From NCBI RefSeq assembly GCF_004367745.1, contig NZ_CP037993.1, forward strand, positions 186,001 to 250,000: 64,000 nucleotides of DNA, given 5' to 3'. Positions 15,776-25,892 of the stretch are shown piece by piece. A model generated the notes under the pieces. That model was not told the DNA's origin, made no database searches, and saw nothing but the letters and a program-made list of their open reading frames with translations. The DNA is from Herbaspirillum huttiense. Lineage in GTDB: Bacteria > Pseudomonadota > Gammaproteobacteria > Burkholderiales > Burkholderiaceae_D. A program made the position numbers and the translations under genes. The first letter of the stretch is position 1. Each line of letters begins with the position of its first letter.

Positions 15776-17365
15776 GTGAGCGACAAGATCCTAGGACACA
15801 ACTACATCGGCGGCCAGCGCAGCGGCCAGGGCGACGTCGCCCTGCACAGCGTGGACGCGGCCACCGGTGCCCTCTTCGAAACCCCTTTCCTGACTGCCAC
15901 CGAGCACGAAGTCGCCGCCGCCGTGGATGCGGCCGAGAAAGCCTATCCGCTGTACCGCGCCGTTCCGGCTGAACAGCGCGCGCTGTTCCTGGAAGCCATC
16001 GCCGACGAGATCGATGCCCTGGGCGACGATTTCCTGGCCGCCGTGGCCCGTGAAACCGCCCTGCCGGCCACCCCGCGCCTGGCCGGCGAGCGCGCCCGCA
16101 CCAGCGGCCAGATGCGCTTGTTCGCCAAGGTCCTGCGCCGTGGCGACTTCTACGGTGCCCGCATCGATACCGCCCTGCCGCAACGCCAGCCGCTGCCGCG
16201 CCCGGACATCCGCCAGTACAAGATCGGCGTGGGTCCGGTGGCCGTATTCGGTGCCAGCAACTTCCCGCTGGCCTTCTCGGTGGCCGGTGGCGATACCGCT
16301 GCCGCCCTGGCTGCCGGCTGCCCGGTGGTGTTCAAGGCCCACAGCGGCCACCTCGTCACCTCCGAACTGGTGGCCAACGCCATCGAGCGCGCCGTCAAGA
16401 AGACCGGCATGCCGGCCGGTACCTTCAACATGATCTACGGCGATCGCGTCGGTGCCCAGCTGGTCAAGAGCGCTGGCATCCAGGCCGTGGGCTTCACCGG
16501 CTCGCTGCGTGGTGGCCGCGCCCTGTGCGACATGGCCGCTGCCCGTCCGCAGCCGATCCCGGTGTTTGCCGAGATGTCCAGCATCAATCCCATCATCCTG
16601 ATGTCCGAAGCCCTGAAGCTGCGCGGTGACGCCATCGCCAAGGACCTGGCCGGTTCCGTCACGGTCGGCGTGGGCCAGCTGTGCACCAGCCCCGGCCTGC
16701 TGCTGGGCGTGCGTTCGCCGGAACTGACCGCCTTCATCGAGAAGCTGTCGGCCGCCTTCGGTGGCACCAACCCGGCTACCATGCTCAACAGCGGCGGCTT
16801 GACCCACTACAACGGCGGCGTGGCGCGCTTGACCCAGCTGCCCGGCGTGAAGGTCATCGCCACCGGCGGCACCAGCTATACCCAGGCCGTGCCGCACCTG
16901 TTCAAGGCCGATGCGGCCCTGCTGTTCTCCAAGGAAGCGCCGCTGGAAGAAGAAGTCTTCGGCCCCTCCACCGTGATCGTCGAGCTGGAAAGCCGTGAGC
17001 AACTGCTGGACTTCGCCGCCAAGATGAACGGCCAGCTGACCGCCACCCTGCAAGCCGAAATCGGCGACCTGCAAGGCAACCAGGACCTCATCGCCATCCT
17101 CGAACAGAAGGCCGGCCGCCTGTTGCTGAACGGCTTCCCGACCGGCGTCGAGGTGTGCGATGCGATGGTCCACGGCGGCCCGTATCCGGCCACCTCCGAC
17201 GCGCGTGGCACCTCGGTGGGCACGCTGGCCATCGAGCGCTTCCTGCGCCCGGTGTGCTACCAGAACTACCCGGACGCGATGCTGCCGGCCGCGCTGCAGA
17301 ACGCCAACCCGCTGGGCCTGATGCGCCTGGTCGATGGCGAACAGACGCGCGCTACCGTCGGCTGA
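15776..17365 (+). CDS. NAD(P)-dependent aldehyde dehydrogenase, alpha-ketoglutaric semialdehyde dehydrogenase-like
   Basis: A 529-residue aldehyde dehydrogenase. The catalytic Cys is C303 in GVGQLCTSPGL, and the general base Glu is E266 in FAEMSSINPI. The opening HNYIGGQRSGQGD and ARETALPATPRLAGERART resemble the alpha-ketoglutaric semialdehyde dehydrogenase group that acts in sugar and hydroxyproline breakdown, but related enzymes oxidise other aldehydes. The start is GTG with AGGAG 8 bp upstream. It lies 140 bp after the alcohol dehydrogenase in the same direction. A role in the hydroxyproline pathway at 43-50 kb is possible but not needed, since trans-3-hydroxyproline does not pass through this semialdehyde. 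Confidence 0.85.
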   Translation: MSDKILGHNYIGGQRSGQGDVALHSVDAATGALFETPFLTATEHEVAAAVDAAEKAYPLYRAVPAEQRALFLEAIADEIDALGDDFLAAVARETALPATPRLAGERARTSGQMRLFAKVLRRGDFYGARIDTALPQRQPLPRPDIRQYKIGVGPVAVFGASNFPLAFSVAGGDTAAALAAGCPVVFKAHSGHLVTSELVANAIERAVKKTGMPAGTFNMIYGDRVGAQLVKSAGIQAVGFTGSLRGGRALCDMAAARPQPIPVFAEMSSINPIILMSEALKLRGDAIAKDLAGSVTVGVGQLCTSPGLLLGVRSPELTAFIEKLSAAFGGTNPATMLNSGGLTHYNGGVARLTQLPGVKVIATGGTSYTQAVPHLFKADAALLFSKEAPLEEEVFGPSTVIVELESREQLLDFAAKMNGQLTATLQAEIGDLQGNQDLIAILEQKAGRLLLNGFPTGVEVCDAMVHGGPYPATSDARGTSVGTLAIERFLRPVCYQNYPDAMLPAALQNANPLGLMRLVDGEQTRATVG

Positions 17366-17381
17366 TCATCCACACGCAGGA

Positions 17382-17438
17382 CCGGACCGGCGAGGCACTG
17401 CCGGTCCCGCAAGACCTTCCCCGCACTCGATTGCGGGG
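17382..17438 (+). other. Two intercistronic hairpins before the substrate-binding protein
   Basis: ACCGGC-N8-GCCGGT (about 17382-17401) and CCCCGCA-CTCGAT-TGCGGGG (17419-17438) lie between the aldehyde dehydrogenase and the ABC substrate-binding protein gene. There is no T tract. Such hairpins often stabilise the mRNA of highly made binding proteins; this is inference. Confidence 0.55.
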
Positions 17439-17483
17439 TCGCAACAAGAATCACATTCCAGGACCCCCAAAGGAGGAGACCCC

Positions 17484-18695
17484 ATGACCGCATTCATCCG
17501 GCGCGCCGCGCTGTCGGCCGCCTGTGCCCTGCTGGGCGCAGCCACCCTGCCATCCGCCCAGGCGGCGGGCGACACCATCAAGATCGGCTTCATCACCGAC
17601 ATGTCCGGCACCTATGCCGACTTCGACGGCCAGGGCGGCGTCGAAGCCATCCGCATGGCCATTGCCGACGCCGGCGGCACTATCAATGGCAAGAAAGTGG
17701 AACTGGTCTTTGCCGACCACCAGAACAAGGCCGACATCGCCGCCAACAAGGCCCGCGAATGGTTCGACCGCGATGGCGTGGACATGCTGGTCGGCGGCGT
17801 GAACTCGGCCGCCAGCCTGGCCATGGGCAAGGTGGCGGGCGAGAAGAAGAAGGTCTTCATCTCGGTCGGCGCCGGCACCACCCGCCAGACCAATGAGGAG
17901 TGCAATGCCTACACCGTCCAGTACGCCTACGACACCACGGCCCTGGCGCGCGGCACGGGCGCGGCCATCACGCGCCAGGGCGGCAAGTCCTGGTATTTCC
18001 TGACGGCGGATTACGCCTTCGGTACCTCGCTGGAGAAGGACACCAGCGAGGTCGTCAAGAGCAATGGCGGCAACGTCGTCGGCGCGACCCGCGTGCCGCT
18101 GGCGACGTCGGATTTCTCGTCCTTCCTGTTGCAGGCGCAGTCCTCCAAGGCGCAGATCCTGGGGCTGGCCATAGCCGGGGGCGATGTCATCAATGCGATC
18201 AAAGCCGCCAATGAATTCGGCGTGAACAAGACCATGAAACTGGCCGGCCTGCTGATCTTCATCAACGATACCCATTCGCTGGGTCTGCAGATGACGCAAG
18301 GGATGTATCTCACCGATGGCTGGTATTGGGACCTGAACGAGGAGAGCCGTGCCTGGGCCAATCGCTACTTCCTGAAAATGAAGAAGATGCCGTCCATGTT
18401 CCAGGCCGGTGACGCGTCGGCCGTGGGCCAGTACCTGAAGGCGGTCAAGGCCGTGGGCAGCACCGATGCCGACCAGGTCATGGACTACCTGCGCAAGAAC
18501 CGGATCAAGGATTTCTTCACCAGCAATGGCGTGGTGCGCCCGGACGGCCGCATGGTGCACGACATGTACCTGATGGAAGTGAAGAAACCTTCCGAATCCA
18601 AGCGTCCATGGGATTACTACAAGCTGGTGCAGACCATCCCCGGCGAGCAAGCCTACATGACCAAGGCGGAATCCAAGTGCGCACTGTGGAAGTGA
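17484..18695 (+). CDS. ABC transporter substrate-binding protein (Leu/Ile/Val-binding family)
   Basis: A 403-residue periplasmic protein with a cleavable signal peptide (cut after PSAQAA, about residue 28) and a Peripla_BP_6-type fold: IKIGFITDMSGTYADFDGQG, AFGTSLEKDTSEVVKSNGGN, and a C-terminal disulphide-prone ESKCALWK. The ATG at 17484 is preceded by AAAGGAGGAGA. No permease or ATPase gene lies beside it, so it is an orphan binding protein, probably using a transporter elsewhere. Its position after the alcohol and aldehyde dehydrogenases suggests that the ligand is their substrate or precursor. The ligand is unknown. Confidence 0.9.
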   Translation: MTAFIRRAALSAACALLGAATLPSAQAAGDTIKIGFITDMSGTYADFDGQGGVEAIRMAIADAGGTINGKKVELVFADHQNKADIAANKAREWFDRDGVDMLVGGVNSAASLAMGKVAGEKKKVFISVGAGTTRQTNEECNAYTVQYAYDTTALARGTGAAITRQGGKSWYFLTADYAFGTSLEKDTSEVVKSNGGNVVGATRVPLATSDFSSFLLQAQSSKAQILGLAIAGGDVINAIKAANEFGVNKTMKLAGLLIFINDTHSLGLQMTQGMYLTDGWYWDLNEESRAWANRYFLKMKKMPSMFQAGDASAVGQYLKAVKAVGSTDADQVMDYLRKNRIKDFFTSNGVVRPDGRMVHDMYLMEVKKPSESKRPWDYYKLVQTIPGEQAYMTKAESKCALWK

Positions 18696-18794
18696 GCGCA
18701 CCGACGCCATGAAGCATCAAGCCGGGTGGCGCTGGTAAAGCCGCCGCCCGCCAGGTTTTGAGCAAGAAGTCTGATGTGGATCGGACCATGTTCA

Positions 18795-18828
18795 ACGCAT
18801 CCCGGGTGACCGGGGTGCGTTTTTTTTC
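18795..18828 (+). terminator. Rho-independent terminator after the substrate-binding protein
   Basis: An 11-bp stem ACGCATCCCGG / CCGGGGTGCGT (one G-T wobble) with a GTGA loop, then a run of T. It separates this operon from the convergent AhpD-like gene. Confidence 0.9.
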
Positions 18829-18854
18829 ACCTGTGTGAGATGCCGATGGGCCGA

Positions 18855-19316
18855 TCAGGCGCGGCGCGGTGCCTGCGGGCGCATGGCCACGCCCAGGCGG
18901 TTCCAGGCGTTGATGATGGCGACCGCGAAGGTCAGGTTGGCGATCTCGGTATCGTTGAAGTGCTGCTGCAGCAGGGCGAAGGCGGCATCCTCCTTCTCGG
19001 CATCGGGCTGGTGCAGGTGGGTGAAACGCTCGGCCCAGCTCAGCGCGGCGCGTTCGGCCTCGGTGAAGAAGGCGATCTCGCGCCAGGCCGCCAGGGTGTT
19101 CAAGCGCTGCTGGTCTTCGCCCTTTTGCAGCAGGTCGTGCGAATGCATGTCGGTGCAGAAAGCGCAGCCGTTCAGTTGCGAGACGCGCAGGAATACCAGT
19201 TCCAGCAGCTTGGGATCGACACCGCTCTGGTGCACCACTTCGCTGGCCTTGAGCAGGGCATTGAAGGCCGGGGCGGCGAGCTTGGCGTGGGGCAGGCGTT
19301 GCTTGAAGTCGGACAT
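18855..19316 (-). CDS. Carboxymuconolactone decarboxylase/AhpD-family protein (ECF41 partner)
   Basis: A 153-residue AhpD-like protein. The redox motif NGCAFCTDMH gives the CxxC pair (C51, C54) with a following histidine (H58), as in alkylhydroperoxidase AhpD. It starts at the ATG at 19316 (purine-rich GGAGAA upstream); a longer in-frame start at 19355 would lie inside the transcript leader. It follows an ECF41 sigma factor gene, and proteins of this family are the usual ECF41 targets. A sigma-specific promoter (19376-19402) sits directly upstream. The physiological substrate is not known. Confidence 0.9.
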   Translation of the reverse strand: MSDFKQRLPHAKLAAPAFNALLKASEVVHQSGVDPKLLELVFLRVSQLNGCAFCTDMHSHDLLQKGEDQQRLNTLAAWREIAFFTEAERAALSWAERFTHLHQPDAEKEDAAFALLQQHFNDTEIANLTFAVAIINAWNRLGVAMRPQAPRRA

Positions 19317-19375
19317 GAGGATTCTCCATCGGGGATAAGGTGACAACGACGCCAATCGTCGCTGTTCCCCTTCTA

Positions 19376-19402
19376 GACGGAGTGGGCTCGCCCCTTGTGA
19401 CA
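19376..19402 (-). promoter_or_regulatory. ECF41-type promoter
   Basis: Read on the minus strand: TGTCACA (19402-19396), 16-bp spacer, CGTC (19379-19376). This matches the known ECF41 promoter TGTCACA-N16-CGTC. It lies between the sigma gene and its AhpD-like partner, about 60 bp before the partner ATG. Confidence 0.85.
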
Positions 19403-19439
19403 GATCCGATGAAAAATAAATGAAGAAACCTGAAAAATC

Positions 19440-20402
19440 TCAGGGTGCCGTGTTCTGCTGCGCGATGGCGGCCAGCTTGTCGGGGTTGCGCACCACATAG
19501 ATGGCGTGGATGCGCAGCCCATCCGATTCCAGTACCTGGGCCGATTCCAGCGCACCATCGACGTAGCGCAGCAAGCCCGGGCTGCCGTTGATCCAGGCCG
19601 TGCGATAGACGATGCGTTGGGCGAAGCGCCGCACATTGGCGTAGTACAGCCAGGAGATGCGCTCGCCACCGGCCAGCGGGTGCGGGAACGAGGCCACCTT
19701 GCCGCCACCGTCGCCGATCAGGCGTGCATCCTCGGCCAGCAGGCCCAGCATGGCCTCGCGCTGGCCGCTTTGCACGGCCTGCATGAATTTCTCCAGCAGC
19801 AGGGCGTGGGTTTCGCGCGTAACCGGGCTGGAAGCGGCGCGTACGTTGGTGCGGGCGACGCCATCGGCCTCCTGCCGCGCCAGGCGCTCGCGGGCGCGAT
19901 GCACCAGTTGGCGGCAACTGGCCTCGGATTTCTGCAGGATCGCGGCGATGTCGGGATAGTCGTTGTCAAAGACTTCACGTAGCAGGAAGGCCGCGCGTTC
20001 CTCGGGCTTGAGGCGTTCCAGCAGCAGGAGGTAGGCGAAGGAAACGTCACTTTGCTGCTCCAGCAGGGCTTCCGGCGAGGGAGCCAGTCGGGCCGCGCCG
20101 AACAGGTCGATCTCCGGCGCCGGTTCGGCCAGGCCCACCAGCGGCTCCGGCAGCCAGTGGCCGACGTAGTGCTGGCGCTCCTGCTGCAGCTGGCGCAGGC
20201 GGTCGATGCACAGGCGGGTCACCACCGTGACCAGCCAGGCTTCGGCCGAGCCCAGGACCGACTTGTCCTGGGCGTGCCAGCGCAGCCAGGCGTCCTGCAG
20301 AACGTCGTCGGCCTCGCTGCGCGAGGCCAGCATGCGGTAGGCCACGCCGAACAGGCGCGGCCGCAGCTGCGTGAACTGGGCGAGCGCGGGGTCGTCGGTC
20401 AT
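19440..20402 (-). CDS. ECF41 group extracytoplasmic function sigma factor
   Basis: A 320-residue sigma factor: sigma2 (about 8-75, with RMLASRSEADDVLQDAWLR) and sigma4 (about 115-175), followed by a SnoaL-like C-terminal extension of about 110 residues. The ECF41 hallmarks are all visible: WLPEPL in the linker (83-88), DGGGK (231-235) and NPDKL (306-310). In this group the extension replaces an anti-sigma factor and tunes activity. The gene sits 26 bp after hemB in the same direction and may be co-transcribed with it. No anti-sigma gene is nearby. The likely target is the adjacent AhpD-like gene. Confidence 0.93.
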   Translation of the reverse strand: MTDDPALAQFTQLRPRLFGVAYRMLASRSEADDVLQDAWLRWHAQDKSVLGSAEAWLVTVVTRLCIDRLRQLQQERQHYVGHWLPEPLVGLAEPAPEIDLFGAARLAPSPEALLEQQSDVSFAYLLLLERLKPEERAAFLLREVFDNDYPDIAAILQKSEASCRQLVHRARERLARQEADGVARTNVRAASSPVTRETHALLLEKFMQAVQSGQREAMLGLLAEDARLIGDGGGKVASFPHPLAGGERISWLYYANVRRFAQRIVYRTAWINGSPGLLRYVDGALESAQVLESDGLRIHAIYVVRNPDKLAAIAQQNTAP

Positions 20403-20428
20403 TGGCCGGGCCTGGGGTGGGAGAGGGG

Positions 20429-21739
<1,311 letters not shown>

Positions 21740-22489
21740 TCAGGCTTGCGGTGTGTTGGTGTCGGCGCTGCCAGCACCTTCATTTGCCAGCGCAGCCGGG
21801 GCCACCGGTTCGGCCGTCTCAACTGGCTGGTTCAGGCCGGCCAGTTCCAGGATCTTGTCGTTGGCTTCGTCCAGACCGATGCGCTTCAGCGCCGAGAACA
21901 GTTGGGCCGTGAACGGGAAGGGCTGGCCATCCGCATCCACATAGCTTTGCAGGAAGGTCTGGGCCTGGCGCAGGGCATTGGTGGATTCGTTGCGGTTGAG
22001 CTTGTCGGCCTTGCTCAGGATGCAATGGATGGGTTTGCCGGTGGGGGCGAACCACTCGATCATCTGGATATCCAGGTCGGTGAAGGGACGGCGCGAATCG
22101 ACGATCATTACCAGCGCCGCCAGTTGCTCGCGCTGGCGCACGTAATCACCCAGCAGGGCTTGCCAGTGATGCTTGGCCGAGCCGGAGACCTCGGCGTAGC
22201 CATAGCCGGGCAAATCCACCAGCATGGCGCGGATCTCGTCGGGGCGCGCCTCGTCATTGCGGTGCTGGCCGACGTGGGCGCCGCCCAGCGAGAAATAGTT
22301 GATGTGCTGGGTGCGTCCCGGTGTCTTGGAGGCGAAGGCCAGGCGCTTCTGATTGCACAGCACGTTGATGGCACTGGATTTGCCGGCGTTGGAACGGCCG
22401 GCGAAGGCGATTTCCGGCACACTGGTCTTGGGCAGGTCCCGCAGGTGATTGACGGTGGTGAAGAAACGGGCTTGCCAAAGTTGCGACAT
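21740..22489 (-). CDS. engB: Ribosome biogenesis GTP-binding protein EngB (YsxC/YihA)
   Basis: A 249-residue GTPase needed for large-subunit assembly. G1 is [10 protein letters not shown] (from residue 31), G2 [12 protein letters not shown]3 [10 protein letters not shown] and G4 LSKADKLNR. The C-terminal tail past about residue 215 is low-complexity and longer than in E. coli. It is transcribed away from the cytochrome c4 gene across a 204-bp region, with a possible -10 (TACAAT) near 22537 on the minus strand. Confidence 0.95.
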   Translation of the reverse strand: MSQLWQARFFTTVNHLRDLPKTSVPEIAFAGRSNAGKSSAINVLCNQKRLAFASKTPGRTQHINYFSLGGAHVGQHRNDEARPDEIRAMLVDLPGYGYAEVSGSAKHHWQALLGDYVRQREQLAALVMIVDSRRPFTDLDIQMIEWFAPTGKPIHCILSKADKLNRNESTNALRQAQTFLQSYVDADGQPFPFTAQLFSALKRIGLDEANDKILELAGLNQPVETAEPVAPAALANEGAGSADTNTPQA

Positions 22490-22693
22490 GGTGGGGGGAA
22501 ATCCGAAAGAGGAGGGAAAAACGCGGAGAAGCTATTGTACAATGGCCCGAAACCCAGCGCCTCGTTGACGCCAAGCAAGCAAAAAATATGGCGGCCATTG
22601 GAGACAGGTCAAACAACAGGCATTTGGGCAGGGGGCAGCCAGCCGCCGAACGGGCAAAATCTCTCAATTCCACAATAAGTATTAGGGTGACGA

Positions 22694-23356
22694 ATGAACC
22701 GTGCCTTTTCCCCACTGTTGTATACCGTTCTTGCTGCCGTGCTGGCAGTGTCCTCGGCGGCCCATGCGGCCGATGACAAGAAAGCCCCGATCAAGGCCGA
22801 TCCGGCCAAGGGGGAAGCCCTCTACACCAATGGCGACAATGCCCGCAACATCGTGGCCTGCGTGTCTTGCCACGGCGCAGCCGGCAATTCGACCATCACC
22901 CAGAATCCCAAGCTGTCCGGCCAGCACGAGGCCTACATCGCCAAGCAGCTGCTCAACTTCCGTACCCCTGACCGCAACAACCCGGTGATGTCGCCGCTGG
23001 CCAAGGCGCTCTCGGATGAAGACATCCACAACGTCGCGGCCTACCTGGCTGCCCAGGCGCCCAAGCCGGGTGCCGCCAAGAACAAGGACACCATCGAGCT
23101 GGGCAAGCACATCTGGCGCGGCGGCATCGCCTCCAAGAACGTGCCGGCCTGCGCCGGCTGCCATAGCCCCAATGGGGCCGGCATCCCGGCCCAGTATCCG
23201 CGCCTGGCCGGCCAGCACCAGGATTACACGGTGGCCCAGCTGACCAACTTCCGTGGCGGAGCGCGCACCAACAGCGCCCAGATGACCGCCATCGCCGACC
23301 GCCTGTCGGACAAGGAAATCAAGGCCGTGGCCGACTACATCGCCGGCCTGAAGTAA
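22694..23356 (+). CDS. Cytochrome c4-type dihaem protein
   Basis: A 220-residue periplasmic electron carrier with a signal peptide cut after AAHAA (about residue 25). It has two CxxCH haem sites, CVSCHG and CAGCHS, each in a class I cytochrome c domain of about 90 residues, and axial methionine candidates near NPVMSPLAK and TNSAQMTAIAD. Typically delivers electrons to a terminal oxidase. It lies just upstream of the haem-attachment genes ccsB and ccsA, which mature such proteins. Confidence 0.94.
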   Translation: MNRAFSPLLYTVLAAVLAVSSAAHAADDKKAPIKADPAKGEALYTNGDNARNIVACVSCHGAAGNSTITQNPKLSGQHEAYIAKQLLNFRTPDRNNPVMSPLAKALSDEDIHNVAAYLAAQAPKPGAAKNKDTIELGKHIWRGGIASKNVPACAGCHSPNGAGIPAQYPRLAGQHQDYTVAQLTNFRGGARTNSAQMTAIADRLSDKEIKAVADYIAGLK

Positions 23357-23390
23357 TCAGCCTGCCGCCACACGGCGCGGGAAGGAAAGA

Positions 23391-23415
23391 GGCGGCCGGC
23401 GTGCCGCCTTTTTTC
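23391..23415 (+). terminator. Rho-independent terminator after cytochrome c4
   Basis: GGCGGC-CGGCGT-GCCGCC followed by seven T, 34 bp after the stop codon. Confidence 0.8.
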
Positions 23416-23633
23416 ATGCAGCTTGACGCACGTCGTGGTGAAACATCGTCCAACACGGCATGATCCCTCCCCGCCGGACCAGATAATCGCCCCGGCATAC
23501 CCGGGCTACGCAGGCGCGTATCACGGACTTTCCCCCGGAGCGGTAAAATCCGGGTTCGCATCGCTTTGCCGACCGGCAAGGAGATCCCCCCAGGTAAGCG
23601 GAACCGGCAGGCCCGGTCCGGTAAGGCAGGAAT

Positions 23634-25799
23634 ATGACGACGGGCAGCAGTACCCATGGAATCCAGATCAGGACTCGCCAGCGCTGGCTCGGCGAGGCCG
23701 TCGAAGTGGTCTCATCGATGCGCTTTGCGATCAGCCTGCTGACGCTGATTGCCATCGCCTCGGTGATCGGCACGGTGATGAAGCAGAACGAACCGATGCC
23801 CAACTACGTGAACCAGTTCGGTCCGTTCTGGTTCGAGATCTTCGGCAAGGCCGGTTTGTATGCGGTGTATTCGGCCTGGTGGTTCCTGCTGATCATGGGC
23901 TTCCTGGTGCTGTCGACCTCGCTGTGCATCGCCCGCAATGCCCCCAAGATGCTGCGCGATGTGAAGAGCTGGCGCGACAACGTGCGTGAGCAGTCGCTGC
24001 GCAATTTCCATCACAAGCACGAATGGACGACTGCCGAGGCCCCGGCCGAGGCCGCGGCGCGGCTGCTGCGCCAGGTCGGCGCGCGCGGCTACAAGACCAA
24101 GCTGGCCGACAAGGAAGGCGGCACGCTGCTGGCGGCCAAGCAGGGAGCGGCCAACAAGTGGGGCTACATCTTCGCGCACGCGGCCATCGTCATCATCTGC
24201 CTGGGCGGCCTGCTCGATTCGGATCTGCCGATCCGCTTCCAGCAATGGTTCTACGGCAAGTCGGCCTTTGCCGGCAATGGCATCATTTCCGAGATCCCCG
24301 AACGCTATCGCCTGGGCCTGAACAACCCGACCTTCCGCGGCAACACCCTCATTCCTGAAGGCTCCAGCAGCAGCACCGCCATCATCCCGCAGAAGGATGG
24401 CGTGATGATCCAGGACCTGCCCTTCACCATCCAGTTGAAGCGCTTCATCATCGACTTCTACTCGACCGGCATGCCCAAGCTGTTCGCCAGCGAAGTGGTG
24501 GTGCGCGATCATGAAACCGGCAAGGAAACTGCCGCCACCATCAAGGTCAACGAGCCGTTGATCTACAAGGGTGTGGCCATCTACCAGTCCAGCTTCGAGG
24601 ATGGCGGCAGCAAGCTCAAGCTGGTCGCCTACCCGATGCGCGGCGGCAGCAACAGCCACTTCGACCTGGCCGGCGAAGTCAACGGCAGCACGCCGCTGTC
24701 CTCCAGCAGCGGTGACTACACCATCGAGTGGAGCGGCTTCCGTCCCTTCAACGTCGAGAACATGCAGGCCGCCGCCTCCGGTCAGGCCTCCGGCTCGACC
24801 TCGGGAGATGCGCGCGCGGTCAATGTCGGCAAGAACGTCAATAGCGGCTTCATGGACGGCCTGGACAAGCACCTCGGCTCCAGTGCCAAGAATGCCAACA
24901 GCAAGGACTTCAAGAATGTCGGCCCGAGCGTGCAGTACAAGCTGCGCGACAAGACCGGGCAGGCGCGCGAATACTTCAACTACATGCAGTCGCTGCCCAT
25001 CGATGGTGCCGATGTCTTCCTGGCCGGCATGCGCGAGCAGCCCGACCAGCCCTTCCGTTACCTGCGCATTCCCGCCGATGACAACGACAGCGTCGCCGAG
25101 TGGATGCGCCTGCGCGCGGCCTTGGCCAATCCGGCTTTGCGCCAGGAAGCCGCACGCCGCTATGCGCGGCAGGCCATCAGCAGCGGGCGCGAAGCCTCGC
25201 CCGTGTTGCGCGAGCAACTGGAACAATCGGCCCTGCGCGGGCTGACCATTTTTGCCGGCGACGGCAAGGTCTCGGGCTACATCGCCGTGACGCGCTTCCT
25301 GGAGCAACTGCCCGCGGCCGAACAGGAAAAGGCCGCCGACATCTTCATGAAGATCCTCAACGGCAGCATGTGGGAACTGTGGCAAGCTGCGCGCGCCCAA
25401 GAGGGTCTCGCTCCGGTGGCCAGCGACGAGAAGCACGGACGCTATCTGCAGCTGGCCATCAATGCCCTGGCCGATGCGGCCTTCTATCCGGCACCGGTGT
25501 TCCTGCAGCTCACGAGTTTCCAAGAGATCAAGGCCTCGGTGCTGCAGGTGACGCGTTCACCGGGCAAGAAGGTGGTCTACCTGGGTTGCCTGTTCCTGGT
25601 ACTGGGCGTGTTCGCGATGCTGTACATTCGTGAACGGCGCCTGTGGATCTGGATCAAGCCCGGTCCCGATGGCCAGGGCAGCCAGGCCCTGCTGGCCATG
25701 AGCACGCAGCGCCGCACGCTGGACTTCGACAAGGAATTCGAACAGATGAAAGACCGTCTGACCGGCGCGGGCCAGCCCGCCCCCGGTCCCTCGGCCTGA
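23634..25799 (+). CDS. resB: Cytochrome c biogenesis protein CcsB/ResB
   Basis: A 721-residue membrane protein of the system II haem-attachment complex, which ligates haem to CxxCH motifs in the periplasm. Three hydrophobic segments near the N-terminus (FAISLLTLIAIASVIGTVM, WWFLLIMGFLVLSTSLCIA, FAHAAIVIICLGGLL), a large periplasmic domain of about 430 residues (INEPLIYKGVAIYQSSFEDG-like region) and a last transmembrane helix (VVYLGCLFLVLGVFAMLYI, about 645-663). An IQDLPFTIQLKRFIIDFYSTG-type block is typical of ResB. It partners with ccsA 93 bp downstream. Confidence 0.93.
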   Translation: MTTGSSTHGIQIRTRQRWLGEAVEVVSSMRFAISLLTLIAIASVIGTVMKQNEPMPNYVNQFGPFWFEIFGKAGLYAVYSAWWFLLIMGFLVLSTSLCIARNAPKMLRDVKSWRDNVREQSLRNFHHKHEWTTAEAPAEAAARLLRQVGARGYKTKLADKEGGTLLAAKQGAANKWGYIFAHAAIVIICLGGLLDSDLPIRFQQWFYGKSAFAGNGIISEIPERYRLGLNNPTFRGNTLIPEGSSSSTAIIPQKDGVMIQDLPFTIQLKRFIIDFYSTGMPKLFASEVVVRDHETGKETAATIKVNEPLIYKGVAIYQSSFEDGGSKLKLVAYPMRGGSNSHFDLAGEVNGSTPLSSSSGDYTIEWSGFRPFNVENMQAAASGQASGSTSGDARAVNVGKNVNSGFMDGLDKHLGSSAKNANSKDFKNVGPSVQYKLRDKTGQAREYFNYMQSLPIDGADVFLAGMREQPDQPFRYLRIPADDNDSVAEWMRLRAALANPALRQEAARRYARQAISSGREASPVLREQLEQSALRGLTIFAGDGKVSGYIAVTRFLEQLPAAEQEKAADIFMKILNGSMWELWQAARAQEGLAPVASDEKHGRYLQLAINALADAAFYPAPVFLQLTSFQEIKASVLQVTRSPGKKVVYLGCLFLVLGVFAMLYIRERRLWIWIKPGPDGQGSQALLAMSTQRRTLDFDKEFEQMKDRLTGAGQPAPGPSA

Positions 25800-25892
25800 A
25801 CCCTTCATGCCGCCGGTAATGGCGGCGATCCCCCGGCACATGGGGCAGGCTTGGCTTGCGCATGTGCCGGGACAGCAGCAGTGGAGAACGCA

